A stretch of 64,000 bases of DNA from JACVRW01 sp963734025. Its GTDB lineage: Bacteria; Actinomycetota; Thermoleophilia; Solirubrobacterales; Thermoleophilaceae. Below are positions 1 to 9,730 of the stretch, piece after piece. Every line of letters starts with the position of its first letter. Within the stretch, counting starts at the first letter, position 1. A model generated the notes under the pieces. It was not told the DNA's origin. It did no database searches and saw only the letters and a list, made by a program, of their open reading frames with translations. The stretch is from contig CAVTFR010000006.1 of NCBI GenBank assembly GCA_963734025.1, forward strand, positions 1-64,000, written 5' to 3'. Position numbers and translations under genes: made by a program.

Positions 1-100
1 GAGCAACAGCGAGGCACTCGCCGCTGCCGGATCGCGCGTCGTTGATCGATCCCCACCGGCGAGCCTGCAGCGGTTGGCAAGCTCACGTGGCTGGTTGGAC

Positions 101-1315
101 TTATCGCGTGGCGATCTGGCGGGCGACGATGGCGGCGTCTTCGCCTACCCCGTTCAAGAGCGCTGACTTGCGCTTGCGGAGGAAGTGGACGCCGACGAAG
201 TAGAGCCCCGGGGCGACCGTGCTGGCCCCTTCCTCGTGGACCGGGAAGCCGAGCTCGTCGAACGCTCCCGGGAAGCGGACCCAGGACTCGTAGTCGGGCC
301 GAAAGCCAGCCGCGAATACGCCCGCACCGAAGCCGCTCAGGTTCAGCTCCTCGGGCGCTTCGCCGTTGAACGGTTCCGGCTCGGGGATCTCCGGCAGCGG
401 CAGGCCGCGTTCGGTGACCAGCTTTCGGACCAGATCCATGAGTTGCGCATTCCGCTCATCGCCCCAGGCGACGCTCTCGCCGAGGTCCGGCGCGAAGCGG
501 GCGTGGCGGCCGTCGGCGCCGAGGAAGTGACCGAGCAGGGTGACGCCCAGCTTCCGCAGCGTCCGGTAGTGGAGGTCGTGGCCGCCGCCGGCCCCCGTCG
601 CCTGCACGTTGGCGGCGAGCCGAGCGGCCGGGCTTTGCAGCGAGCTGAGCGGCGCGTCGAGGAAACCCGTCTCGAGCGCCCACCAAGCGAGGTCTCGGTC
701 GCCCAGTCTGCGGGGAAACCACGGAGCCCGCCCACAGGCCAGGAACACGTCGCGGCCGGCCTCGTGGAGCTCCTCGGCGATCTGGCAGCCGGACTGGCCG
801 CTCCCGACCACCAGCACCGCGCCGGCAGGGAGGTCGGCCGGGTTGCGGTACTCCTCGATATCGATCTGAAGCAGGTCAGTAGGCAGCGTCGACGCTGCGG
901 CCGGTCGGTGGGGCCGCTGGTAGGCGCCGGTGCTGAGGACCACCGTCCGCGCCGCGATCTGCCCGGCCGAGGTCTCCAGGAGGAAACCGCCGTCGGGCCC
1001 CGGCCGCAGCGAGATCACCTCGATGCCTGTTCGCACCGGCGCTTCGAACCCTGCCGCGTAGCGCTCGAGGTACGACACGACCTCATCGCGGGGCATAAAG
1101 CCGTCGGGGTCGCCGCCGTCGTAGGGATAGCCGGGGAGCCGCAGGATCCAGTTCGGAGTGACCAGACAGAAGCTGTCCCAGCGCCCTCGCCAGCTTTGCC
1201 CCACCTGGCCCCTCTCGAGCACGACGTGGGCAATGCCCGCACGCGTGAGCTCGTGGCTGACCGCGAGGCCGGCTTGGCCGGCGCCAACGATCACGACATC
1301 GATCCTGTTGGTCAT
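101..1315 (-). CDS. Flavin-containing monooxygenase-like FAD/NAD(P) oxidoreductase
   Basis: Predicted 404-residue flavoprotein with two Rossmann dinucleotide folds: an N-terminal GAGQAG motif (residues 11-16) for FAD and a second GSGQSG motif (about 171-176) for NAD(P). The stretch TGAYQRPHRP between them matches the linker usual in flavin-containing monooxygenases and related putative flavoprotein oxidases. Such enzymes transfer one oxygen atom to soft nucleophiles or ketones in the cytosol; the substrate here cannot be told. The start is placed at MTNRID because the Rossmann beta strand follows at once; an in-frame start 18 bases upstream adds six unlikely residues. It is the last gene of a minus-strand cluster with an FAD oxidase 54 bases upstream, suggesting joint oxidation of a small organic compound. 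Confidence 0.85.
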   Translation of the reverse strand: MTNRIDVVIVGAGQAGLAVSHELTRAGIAHVVLERGQVGQSWRGRWDSFCLVTPNWILRLPGYPYDGGDPDGFMPRDEVVSYLERYAAGFEAPVRTGIEVISLRPGPDGGFLLETSAGQIAARTVVLSTGAYQRPHRPAAASTLPTDLLQIDIEEYRNPADLPAGAVLVVGSGQSGCQIAEELHEAGRDVFLACGRAPWFPRRLGDRDLAWWALETGFLDAPLSSLQSPAARLAANVQATGAGGGHDLHYRTLRKLGVTLLGHFLGADGRHARFAPDLGESVAWGDERNAQLMDLVRKLVTERGLPLPEIPEPEPFNGEAPEELNLSGFGAGVFAAGFRPDYESWVRFPGAFDELGFPVHEEGASTVAPGLYFVGVHFLRKRKSALLNGVGEDAAIVARQIATR

Positions 1316-1369
1316 CCCACCCGGCTCCAGCACTGCAGCAGCGTGAACGTTGTCTTGGCGCGGGCCCGG

Positions 1370-2746
1370 TCAGGCTCGTCCGTTCGGATCGAGGTTCTGG
1401 TTGAGCCTGAACAGGTTCTCCGGGTCGTAGCGCCGCTTGAGCTCGAGGAGCCGGTCGTAGTTGGGGCCGTAGGCCTGGCGGACGCGGTCGTGCGCGTCGG
1501 CCGACAGGTAGTTCGTATAGGAGCGATCCGCCATGTACGGGGACAGCGCGTCGAAGGACTCGCGCGCCCAGGCGATTCCTGCCTCTGCGTCGGCGGGGTC
1601 GGTCCATTGGGAGATCAGCAGGAGGTTGTAGCCGGGCTCCCTGTGCGGGTAGGCGGTGGCCGTGGGGGCGACGCGCGTGACCGCACCGTGGAAGTCCTCG
1701 ACGCCGAGCAAGCAGAGCTCGCTGGGCGCCCGCTCGAACGCCCTGACCAGCACCTCGACGGCCGGATCCGATAGCTCCGAGAAGAAGGCCGACTTCCAAT
1801 AGTTGAACGCGCCCGGGAACAGCCAGTCGACCCCTGTGTTCACGACGGGGTACGGCATGCGCTGGAGCATGTCCACGACCGGCGAGCCGAACTCGCGCAG
1901 CGCGCGGACGTCGGCCTCGGCTCGGTCGGCGTCGTCGCCCGCGTGACAGACGGCGACTCCGCAGAGCTTGGTCCCCGATCCATCGGGCGCATGCACGAAG
2001 ACGGCCTGCGTGGAGAGCTCGTCCGGGAGCTCGGCGGCGAAGTCGCGGTAGAACGAGAAGAGTTGCGGCGCGGCCTCGAGGGGATGCAACACGGCACCGC
2101 CGAGGACGCTGGTGACCGGGTGTGCCCGGAACTCGAACGAGGTCACGACGCCGAAGTTGCCGCCGCCTCCGCGAAGCGCCCAGAACAGGTCGGGATCGGT
2201 GTCCTCGCTCGCGGTGACAACCTCGCCGGACGCAAGCACGACCTCGGCGGAGAGAAGGTTGTCGACGGCCATCCCGTACTTGCCCATCAGCCAGGCGATG
2301 CCTCCGCCGAGGGTGAGGCCCGCGATCCCGGTGAGCGAGATGACGCCGCTCGGGGACGCGAGCCCAAAGGCGGCGGCGGCACGGTCGAGCTCACCGACCC
2401 TGACGCCGGCCTGCGCGCGGACGGTCCGTCGCGCCGGGTCGACGTGGATGCCCTTCATGAGCGAGAGGTCGATCATCAGCCCCCCGTCCGTGACCGCCTT
2501 GCCGGCAACGTTGTGGCCGCCGCCGCGGACCGAGACCTCGAGGCCCTCCTCCCTGCCGAGGTTCACAGCGTCCACGACGTCCGCCGTGTGCAGACATTGC
2601 GCTATCACCGCCGGACGATTGTCGATCAAGCGGTTGTGAATGCGCCGGGCCTCGTCGTAGCCGGGATCGCCCGGAACGAGGACAGTCCCGGAGAACGCCT
2701 CCCCGAGCAACTGGACGGAGTCGGCTGTCGTCGCGCTAGACATCAT
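1370..2746 (-). CDS. FAD-binding oxidoreductase, berberine-bridge (BBE) type
   Basis: 458-residue oxidase of the PCMH-type FAD family. The N-terminal half holds the FAD-binding fold with RGGGHN (His78), the position that carries the 8-alpha-histidyl FAD link in this family, and GGGIAWLMGKYG further on. The C-terminus ends in YDPENLFRLNQNLDP, the BBE signature that closes over the flavin. Family members oxidise alcohols, sugars or amines with release of hydrogen peroxide. The start lies at a tandem ATGATG preceded by AGGAGA, a good ribosome-binding site. These ATGs overlap the stop of the DUF4242-like gene upstream, so the two are probably translationally coupled. The substrate is unknown. Confidence 0.88.
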   Translation of the reverse strand: MMSSATTADSVQLLGEAFSGTVLVPGDPGYDEARRIHNRLIDNRPAVIAQCLHTADVVDAVNLGREEGLEVSVRGGGHNVAGKAVTDGGLMIDLSLMKGIHVDPARRTVRAQAGVRVGELDRAAAAFGLASPSGVISLTGIAGLTLGGGIAWLMGKYGMAVDNLLSAEVVLASGEVVTASEDTDPDLFWALRGGGGNFGVVTSFEFRAHPVTSVLGGAVLHPLEAAPQLFSFYRDFAAELPDELSTQAVFVHAPDGSGTKLCGVAVCHAGDDADRAEADVRALREFGSPVVDMLQRMPYPVVNTGVDWLFPGAFNYWKSAFFSELSDPAVEVLVRAFERAPSELCLLGVEDFHGAVTRVAPTATAYPHREPGYNLLLISQWTDPADAEAGIAWARESFDALSPYMADRSYTNYLSADAHDRVRQAYGPNYDRLLELKRRYDPENLFRLNQNLDPNGRA

Positions 2747-3020
2747 TGATTCTCCTGGCCGCGGGCGAGACGGCGACCGCGGGGACGATGCGGTCGAACG
2801 CCACGCCTGCGCGCCGGTTCGCCTCGGCAACCGCCGCCTGCGACGGCGCCTCGAATTCGCAGAAGCACGCCTCGTCGTCGGGCACGATGGTCGACCCCAG
2901 ATAGCGGACCGGCGTCCCCTCGCCGCGCATCTCCCGAGTCGTTCGTCTCAGCACAACGAGAGCGCGTTGCAGCTCGGAGCTGGAGACACCCGGCAGGTAG
3001 CGCTCGACGACGTAGACCAT
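2736..3020 (-). CDS. DUF4242-like small protein (SCO4226-type nickel-binding family)
   Basis: 94-residue protein beginning MVYVVERYLPGVSSSEL, which resembles the ferredoxin-like DUF4242 family; a Streptomyces member (SCO4226) was described as nickel-binding. The segment EACFCEFEAPSQAAVAEAN fits the conserved core of that family. I start at MVYVVERYLPG because this is the normal family N-terminus; the longer reading adds an Arg/Pro-rich stretch without support. Its stop (TAG) lies inside the start region of the downstream FAD oxidase, so the two are coupled. The role is unknown; a small binding or regulatory partner of the oxidases is an inference. Confidence 0.7.
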   Translation of the reverse strand: MVYVVERYLPGVSSSELQRALVVLRRTTREMRGEGTPVRYLGSTIVPDDEACFCEFEAPSQAAVAEANRRAGVAFDRIVPAVAVSPAARRINDV

Positions 3021-3084
3021 GCGCCCAACGCTACGCCCGACAGGCCGGCGAGGAAATCCTGGAAAGCCCCACACTTTGGGCCCG

Positions 3085-5867
3085 CTACTCCTCCACCGCC
3101 TGCTCTCCCGATGCCGCGAGCCGCCCGGCCAGCGCCGCGCGCGAGCGGACGCCGAGCTTCCGGTAGGTACGCGACAGGTGCGCCTCGACCGTGTGCACGC
3201 TCATATGCAGGGCTGAGGCGATCTCCTTGTTCGCGAGCCCCTGTGCCGCGAGCGAGGCGACCCGCTGCTTCGGTCGCGGTCAGCTGTCCCGAGCCGGGCC
3301 GCCGGCCGCTTATGCGCTCGAGCTCTTCGCCTGCCCGCTGCGCCCACAGGCTCGCCCCAAGCTCGTCGAAGATCCCGAGCGCCTGCTCGAGCGCCTCGCG
3401 CGCGGCACGCTTCTGTCGCGCCCGGCGCCGGACCGAGCCGAGGACGAGCAGGGAGCGGCCGCGCTCGAACGGACAGCGCATACGGTCGTGCTCGGTAACG
3501 GCGCAGTCGAGCGCGGCCAAGGCGAGGTCGAGATCCCCTTCCACGGAGGCCAGGAGGCCACGGTCACGGGCCGCCGTGGCGAGCGCCCAGGGGCTCGCGG
3601 AGCGCTCCGCTCGCTCCTCGTACTGCTCGAGGTAGGAGCGTGCGCGGTCGAGCGCCCCGATGCCGATCGCCGCTTCGATCGCGTTCGTCCAGGCAAAGTC
3701 CGTGGGCTCGTTCCAACCGTGTGCGACGAGCCAGACGGGCAGCTCGCGCAGGCACCGGTCCGCCGCGTCGAAATCGCCAAGCGAGAGCTCGAGGAAACCC
3801 AGCACAGTGCGGCTCTGAACGCCAAACAATGCGTCCGACATCGCCTCCGAGATCGACAGCGCCTCCTGGGCCGCGGCACGCGCGGGCGCGACCTGTCCGA
3901 GGTGGGCCCCGAGGAGCGCCTGCGCGTAGAGGGCGATCCCTCGAAACTGCTCGTCGCGCAGCTGGTCGGCGAGTTCGAGCGCGGCCGAGGCGTGACGGCC
4001 GGCCGCCTCCCACCGCCCCGTGAACCAGTCCACCTGGAACAGGTGGAAGAGCACGTGCCCGCGCGTGCCTTCGTCCCCGCGCGCCATCGCCTTGCCCTCG
4101 GCGGCCTCGAGGATCGGATGCGCGGCGTCGAACTCGGCGAGGCACATCAGCCGCCGTGCGAGCGTCACGCTCGGGCTCTCGTGAAACTCGAGCGGCCGCT
4201 CGAGACGCTCCTCGACAGCCACGCCGCGCTCGAGTAGGCCCGGCGTGACGTCGAGGGTCCAGGTCTCCGCCATCGCGACCCTCGCGATCGCCCGCGCGAG
4301 CAGCTCCGGGTCGTCGAGCTGCTCCGCATGCTCGAGCGCAGCGCGGGCATGAGCGAGGGCGGCCCGGACCCGTCCTTCGAGCAGGCGTGTCCAGCTGAGG
4401 AAGGCGAGGATCTCCGCGGCACGTGTGTGGTCGTCGCCGACCTCTCGTAGCGCCTCCTCGCACCGCTCGGCGATGGTGGGCAGGTCGGCCCGGCGCCCGC
4501 GCGCGAGGGCGAAGAGGACGTCGGCGCGCTCCGCACCGGGGAGCACGTTGGGCAGGAGTTCCTCGAGGATCGCGCCGGCCCGCTCGCGATCGCCCGCCAG
4601 CCGATGGGCTTCGGCCGCCGCGAGACGTCGCGCACGTCGCCGCTGGCTGTCCTCGGACGGGGTCAGCTCCGCGGCGAGCTCGGAGAGCTCGGCTCCCGCC
4701 GCCGGTGCCCCGCGAGCGATGGCGCCGCCTACGGCGGCATCGAGCGCAGAGGCGACGCCCGCATCGGGGTGCTCGGCGGCGAGCGCGAGGTGCCGCGCTC
4801 GCTCCTCCTCTTCGCCGACGGCCGCGGCGAGCCGCCTGTGCGCGGCCCGGCGCCTCCAGGGCGGCGCCTCCTCGTAGCACACGGACGCGAGCAGCGGATG
4901 GGCGAAACGCACGCGCGCGTCCTCGACCTCGAGGACCCCGGCGCGGGCAGCGCGTTCGAGCGCGTCGGTGACCTGCTCGGTGTCGCCGTGAGCCGCGCGC
5001 GAGCACCGCCACGGTCGGCCGGGCGAGTGCCGCCGCCGTCAGGAGGACCTCGCGCGTCTCGGCGGGCAATCCATCAAGACGCTCGCCGAGGAGCTGCCTC
5101 AGCGTGCCGGGGACCCGGAGAGGTCGACCGGAGGCGGGTCTCGTGGTCGCCAGGTCGCGGCCAAGCTCGAGCGCGAAGAAGGCGTTTCCACCCGTCACGT
5201 CGCGCAGTTGCACGAGCTCCGGTCGGGACAGCTCGAGCCCGAGTCGGCCCCTAAGCAGCTTGAAGAGCGCGCCGAGGCTGAGCGGGCCGACAGAGAGCCG
5301 CTCGACCGCACCCTCCGGGAGCCAGCGATCGACCTCAACCAGAACGTTGCTGGGGGGCCGAGCGGTCGCGAGGAAGCCGACCGGCTCGCCGCGTAGTCGC
5401 CGAAGCGCGATCTGGAGCACCACCGCTGAGGACCGATCGAACCACTGGAGGTCGTCAACCGCGACGACCACTGCGCCGGACGCCGCGAGCGCCCGCAGGC
5501 TGTCGAGGACAGCGAGCCCGATAGCGCGCGGGTCAGGGGCATCGCGGCCCGGCTCGGCCAAGAGGAGCGCCACCTGGAGCGCCCGCCGCCGCGGGGCCGT
5601 GAGCGAGGGCAGGACCTCGTCAACCACACCCGCGAGTAGGTCGGAGAGCCCTAGGAACGACAGCGCGGCCTCGGTCTCGGCGGCGCGTACAGAGAGCACC
5701 CTGGCCCGGCGCTCCCGAGCGCGCTCCACACCCATCTGCCACAGCGCTGTCTTGCCGATCCCAGCCTCGCCCAAGAGCACCAGCGCGGAAGGGGCCTGCT
5801 CGGACCGCTTGAGGAAGGCCTCGATCGAGGCAAGCTCATCCTCCCGCCCGATGAATTCGGCAGACAT
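3085..5867 (-). pseudogene. LuxR-family AAA ATPase transcriptional regulator, two frameshifts
   Basis: The intact protein would be about 926 residues: an N-terminal AAA ATPase (Walker A GEAGIGKTAL, Walker B VVAVDDLQWFD), a long helical TPR-like middle and a C-terminal LuxR helix-turn-helix. The frame breaks twice. Near 4993-5001 the reading VAVLAR must shift to AHGDTEQVTDALERAA, and near 3263-3272 GQLTATE must shift to QRVASLAAQGLANKEIA. Each break is repaired by dropping one base, and the whole 2,783-base span then becomes exactly 927 codons. The HTH part (SVHTVEAHLSRTYRKLGV, stop at 3085) is intact in the second shifted frame. It is the same family as the regulator at 57103-59961 and may have controlled the flavin oxidase genes downstream. 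It is either a recent pseudogene or sequencing errors in GC-repeat tracts. Confidence 0.85.
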
Positions 5868-6045
5868 GGCCCCAAGACATTCTGAACGCGTACCCCGGGC
5901 TTCGAGAGCGACCCCGCCGCTTGACGGCCGCTTCGCGAGGGTGACCAGCGCGATCTGCTCCGCCGCCCGTGCCGCAGTCGAGCGCCAGCGCCGAGCTAAC
6001 GCGTGCCGGCGCTACGCGATCTATCGACCGGACTTTGGATGACGA

Positions 6046-7911
6046 TCAGCCCGGAGCCACCCCGGCGTTCAGGCGGTAGGTGCGTGTGACGCGCTCGAGC
6101 TCACCGGCGACGGTCACGTAGCGGGCGCTGGCGCGGACCGTAAGCCGGCGCTTTCGTGCCAGTCGCCGCCGGGCGGCCGCACGCACCTCCACCTTGACCC
6201 GCTTGTACTGGCCGGGTTCCAGCGAGAACCGCCTCGCGCCCATCAGCACCAGCCGGTCACGCCCGGGACGGCCGCGGCGCTCATGCAGTGTCAGCGTGCC
6301 CGAGCAGCCGTCGTCGGCACCCGGGGCGCAGCGCATCGGGATTCCGATCCGCTTGTCGCGGCCGAGCCGAATCCTTCGGTCAAGGAGCCGGACCGACCGC
6401 TCGACCGGCGCCACCGAATCCGAGACGGAAGCCGGGGGAGCCGGCGGCAGCAGAGGTACCGTCGGCGGCGGCTGCGGGTCGATGCACGATTCGCCGGCGC
6501 AGGTCTTGAGCACCTCGAGCCGTGCCTCGAGCTGCGCCAGCGTTCCCGCCAGCGCGGGGTCGTTCACCACGTTGACCAGCTCGTCCGGGTCGCTGCGCAG
6601 GTCGTAGAGCTCGCGCTCGCCGCTTGCGTGCTCGACGTACTTGTGGGTGCCGGTCCGGATCGCCTGATGGAAGTTGCGGCTCGAGAGCCCCGGCACCCCT
6701 GTCTCGTTTAGAAGCGGCCGGGCGAGCGCACGCTGCGATCCGCCGGCCACCTCGCGCAGGTCCAGGCCGTCCTGGACGCGGCCCGGGACGGCGCCCGCGG
6801 CCGCCGCGAGCGTGCGCGGCAGGTCGACGTTGATCGCCATGGCGGGGGCCACGGCCCCAGCGGCGAAGCCGGGACCGCGGACGATCAGCGGCACCCGGAT
6901 CGACGGCTCGTACACGCGGACCTTGCCCTGGACCACGCGGTGCTCGCCCTCCTGCCAACCGTTGTCGGACGTGAAGGCGATGATCGTCTGGTCGAGCTCG
7001 CCGGCGGCGCGCAGCTCGCCGACGATGCGCGCGATCGCCTCGTCGACGGCCAGCAGCGAGGCCAACCGCCGCCGGTTGCGGGTGTCGATGGCCGCCCGCG
7101 CCTGCGCGCTGATCCTCGGCAGCTGCCGGATCGACGCCGGCTTGTCGCCCACGTCCGCTTCGTCGTAGGCGGGGCCGACGTCCAGCGGCTCGCCGGCGAA
7201 CGCGCCGCGGTGGCGCGGCGCGGGATCCGGCCCCTGGCCGTCGTGACCGGCGACGGCGCCCGAGGCGTGCGGCGCGAGCGGCGAGAACTTCAGGTAGAAC
7301 GGCTGTGGCGAGAGCACGCGCTCATGGATCGCAGCGACCGCGCGGTCGGCGAGCACGTCGGTCTGATAGTCCGCCGTGGCGGTGCCGTACGGCACCAGCC
7401 AGCCGTTGTCGTTGATCGAGTAGTCGTACATCCGGTAGGTGCCGATCGCCAATCCCTGCCAGTCCGAGTAGCCGGGCGGCACGGTTGTATGGAAGCTCGG
7501 GCTCTCGTATCCGTTGAGGTACTTACCGATGTGCGTGGTGTGGTAGCCGGCGGCCTGCAGCCACACCGGCAGCGTGTTGGTGTGGTCGAGCCGCCCGAAG
7601 CCGCCGTCCGGCGGAGCGTTCGAGAGCACACCGTTGTTGTGGTTGTACTGGCCGGTCAGGTATGTCGCGCGCGACGGGCAGCACAGCGAGTAGCCGACGA
7701 ACGAGTTGCCGAACGTCGTGCCCTGCTGAGCGAGCAGCCGTACGCTCGGCAGCGCCTTGAGGTCGTCCGTCTCGAGGTCGTCGGTCATGATCACGAGCAG
7801 GTTCGGCTTGTCCCCCGGAGCCTGGGCGAACGCCGACGGGTCGCTGCCGGGTTCCAGGCCGGAGGCGGCCAGCACAGCGAGGGCGAGCAAGAGCACCAGG
7901 ACACGCGTCAT
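6046..7911 (-). CDS. Exported sulfatase (arylsulfatase family)
   Basis: 621-residue sulfatase that hydrolyses sulfate esters outside the cytosol. A signal peptide or lipid-free leader occupies residues 1-30. The catalytic core begins with the metal-binding Asp pair in LLVIMTDDLET (about 38-48). It has the formylglycine motif C-C-P-S-R at 77-81 (Cys77 would be converted, with Cys78 as the variable residue), followed by GQYNHNNGV. KFSPLAPHA and AFTSDNGWQEGEH are further sulfatase blocks. About 150 C-terminal residues form a Pro-rich linker and a beta-rich basic domain (KRVKVEVRAAARRRLARKR) outside the usual fold, perhaps for surface attachment. No formylglycine-generating enzyme is in the window. 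Neighbours give no clear operon. Confidence 0.9.
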   Translation of the reverse strand: MTRVLVLLLALAVLAASGLEPGSDPSAFAQAPGDKPNLLVIMTDDLETDDLKALPSVRLLAQQGTTFGNSFVGYSLCCPSRATYLTGQYNHNNGVLSNAPPDGGFGRLDHTNTLPVWLQAAGYHTTHIGKYLNGYESPSFHTTVPPGYSDWQGLAIGTYRMYDYSINDNGWLVPYGTATADYQTDVLADRAVAAIHERVLSPQPFYLKFSPLAPHASGAVAGHDGQGPDPAPRHRGAFAGEPLDVGPAYDEADVGDKPASIRQLPRISAQARAAIDTRNRRRLASLLAVDEAIARIVGELRAAGELDQTIIAFTSDNGWQEGEHRVVQGKVRVYEPSIRVPLIVRGPGFAAGAVAPAMAINVDLPRTLAAAAGAVPGRVQDGLDLREVAGGSQRALARPLLNETGVPGLSSRNFHQAIRTGTHKYVEHASGERELYDLRSDPDELVNVVNDPALAGTLAQLEARLEVLKTCAGESCIDPQPPPTVPLLPPAPPASVSDSVAPVERSVRLLDRRIRLGRDKRIGIPMRCAPGADDGCSGTLTLHERRGRPGRDRLVLMGARRFSLEPGQYKRVKVEVRAAARRRLARKRRLTVRASARYVTVAGELERVTRTYRLNAGVAPG

Positions 7912-8054
7912 GGTGCTCGCTCCAACCCAGCCCGCGATCCAGGGTTGCGGGGCTGCTCGGCGAGCGAGCTGACGAGCGACGCAATCGCGGCTGGGCGCTC
8001 CACGGCGCCGAGCTCCCGCGCTACGCGTTGAGGGGGATCGGTCGCCACCGGCTG

Positions 8055-8210
8055 CTAAGGGGAGTCGTCGGTGCCCGTGTTGGTCACGGGCGCCCTGCCC
8101 CCGCTGCCGGGCGGCGCCTTGTCGTCGGCCAGGCCCGTGGCGAACATCACGATCACAATAGCCGCGACGACGACGATGATGATTCGAACGGTGTTGGCCG
8201 GCGTGCGCAT
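8055..8210 (-). CDS. Small single-pass membrane protein (51 aa), unknown
   Basis: Unrecognised ORF. It starts MRTPANTVRIIIVVVAAIV: a short basic N-terminus, one strongly hydrophobic helix (about residues 9-25) and a polar tail rich in Pro, Gly, Thr and Asp. This inside-positive, single-span layout looks like a genuine small membrane protein. No convincing Shine-Dalgarno sequence precedes the ATG. It lies in the gap upstream of the sulfatase on the same strand. Function unknown. Confidence 0.5.
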   Translation of the reverse strand: MRTPANTVRIIIVVVAAIVIVMFATGLADDKAPPGSGGRAPVTNTGTDDSP

Positions 8211-8700
8211 GAGTACACGTAGCGGCGAGCGTGGTCAGGCGGCCTGCGCTATGTGCTCGAGATGCGCCCAGGCTTCGCTCGGAGTGATTTCCGGGACGTC
8301 GACTAGCACGACCGCGTGCCCGGTATGGAGCTGCTTGACCGCGCGATCGATGGCCTCGTCGTCGAGCGCGGCGCGGCGGAGGAGCCGCCGGACCCCACGC
8401 CAGGGCAGCCAGGTCAGCTGCGCGCGCCGTGCGGAGCGCGGCCTTCGCTGAGCGTCGTTAGCTCAGATCGACGGCGGAGGAACCGGATCGGGGCCGGGAT
8501 CGGGCGGCTCGGGATCCGGTGGCTGGCCGGGCGGCGCAGGCCCGGGCGGTGTGGGCCCGGGACTCGGTCCCGGCGGGTTCGGCTGCGGTGACTCGAGCTG
8601 CATGCGGCGCTGCTACCCGGGTGGGCGGCGGAAATGCGCTGTGCCCTGCCGAAGGGCACCCGAGTCTGGGGAGAGAGCGCCGCTTAGACTCGGCGCAGCC
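8211..8700. other. 490-base stretch without a confident gene; two weak minus-strand ORFs
   Basis: On the minus strand, 8463-8603 encodes a 46-residue peptide that is almost entirely Pro, Gly and Asp, in runs such as PPGPSPGPTPPGPAPPGQPP. It looks like the Pro-rich tail of an exported protein but lacks a signal peptide and a ribosome-binding site. Overlapping its stop, 8235-8463 is open with a plausible helical C-terminus (VKQLHTGHAVVLVDVPEI) but no ATG or GTG start. These could be decayed gene remnants. Nothing else is recognisable before the ATG at 8701. Confidence 0.3.
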
Positions 8701-9730
8701 ATGCAGGAGCTGCCGCTGCCGGCACATTTCGACCCGGGCCGTGTTGGCGAGGTCTGGCGTGTGCCGTACGAGGAGCGGGCCCGCGAGGCGCCCTCGTGGG
8801 CGGCTCGGCATGCCGTGGGGCCCGCCGCCGGAGACGAGCTGCGCATCTGCCTGCTCGCCGTGGACGTGCAGAACACGTTCTGCATCCCGGACTTCGAGCT
8901 GTTCGTCGCGGGGCGCTCGGGCAATGGGGCGGTCGACGACAATCGCCGCCTCTGCGAGTTCCTCTACCGCAACCTCGGCACGATCACGCAGGTCTTCCCC
9001 AGCCTCGACACGCACCATGCGATGCAGATCTTCCACGCCATCTGGCTGCTCGACGAGCACGGCGAGCATCCTTCGCCCTATGCGCTGATCACGGCCGAGG
9101 AGGTCGCGGCCGGCCGTTGGCGCGTGAACCCGGCAGTGGCCACCGCGCTCGGAATCGACCCCGGGTACGCCGAGCGCCACCTCGCCCACTACACGCGCCG
9201 GCTCGCCGAGGGCGGCAAGTACGAGCTCACGATCTGGCCCTACCACGCGCTGCTCGGGGGGATCGGCCATGCGCTCGTGTCGGCGGTCGAGGAGGCGATC
9301 TTCTTCCACGGGGTGGCCCGGGCCTCGAGCCCGGACTTCCAGGTCAAGGGCGAGCACCGTCTGACCGAGCACTACTCGATGCTCGGCCCGGAGGTGACCG
9401 AGGGACCGGATGGCGATCTCCTCGGCGGGAAGAACCACGCGCTGATCGAGAAGCTGCTCGGCTTCGATCGTCGTCGTCGTGGCGGGACAGGCGAAGAGCC
9501 ACTGCCTCGCCTGGACGATCGACGACCTGCTCGAGGACGAAGACGTCCAGGAGCGCCGGCTCGCGGAGCGCACGTACCTGCTCGAGGACTGCACCTCGCC
9601 CGTGGTGGTGCCGGGGGTGGTCGACTACACGGACGAGGCGGACGCGGCGTTCGAGCGCTACCGCGAGGCCGGCATGAACGTCGTGCGCTCGACCGACCCG
9701 ATCGCGGGCTGGCCCGGGCTCGGCGGTTAG
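8701..9730 (+). pseudogene. Isochorismatase/nicotinamidase-like cysteine hydrolase, one frameshift
   Basis: The repaired protein is 342 residues, long for the family. It shows the expected catalytic triad: Asp55 in LLAVDVQNTF, Lys173 in GGKYELTIWPYH, and the nucleophile Cys268 in GQAKSHCLAW. The frame breaks at about 9464-9470, where GFD should continue as VVVVAGQAKSHC; one extra base in a cgtcgtcgtcgt tract explains it, and the span minus one base is exactly 343 codons. Members hydrolyse amides or vinyl ethers such as nicotinamide or isochorismate. The SLDTHHAMQIFH segment may help bind the metal or substrate. The 3' end overlaps the convergent M28 peptidase gene by four bases. Confidence 0.85.

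Noticed and set aside
2..166. Possible C-terminal fragment of a plus-strand gene at the left edge
   Set aside because: Only about 54 open codons with no recognisable motif, overlapping the end of the monooxygenase gene on the other strand.
185..1774. Long plus-strand open frame of 529 codons opposite the flavin enzymes
   Set aside because: Antisense shadow in GC-rich DNA; no domain, and the opposite strand has two clear enzymes.
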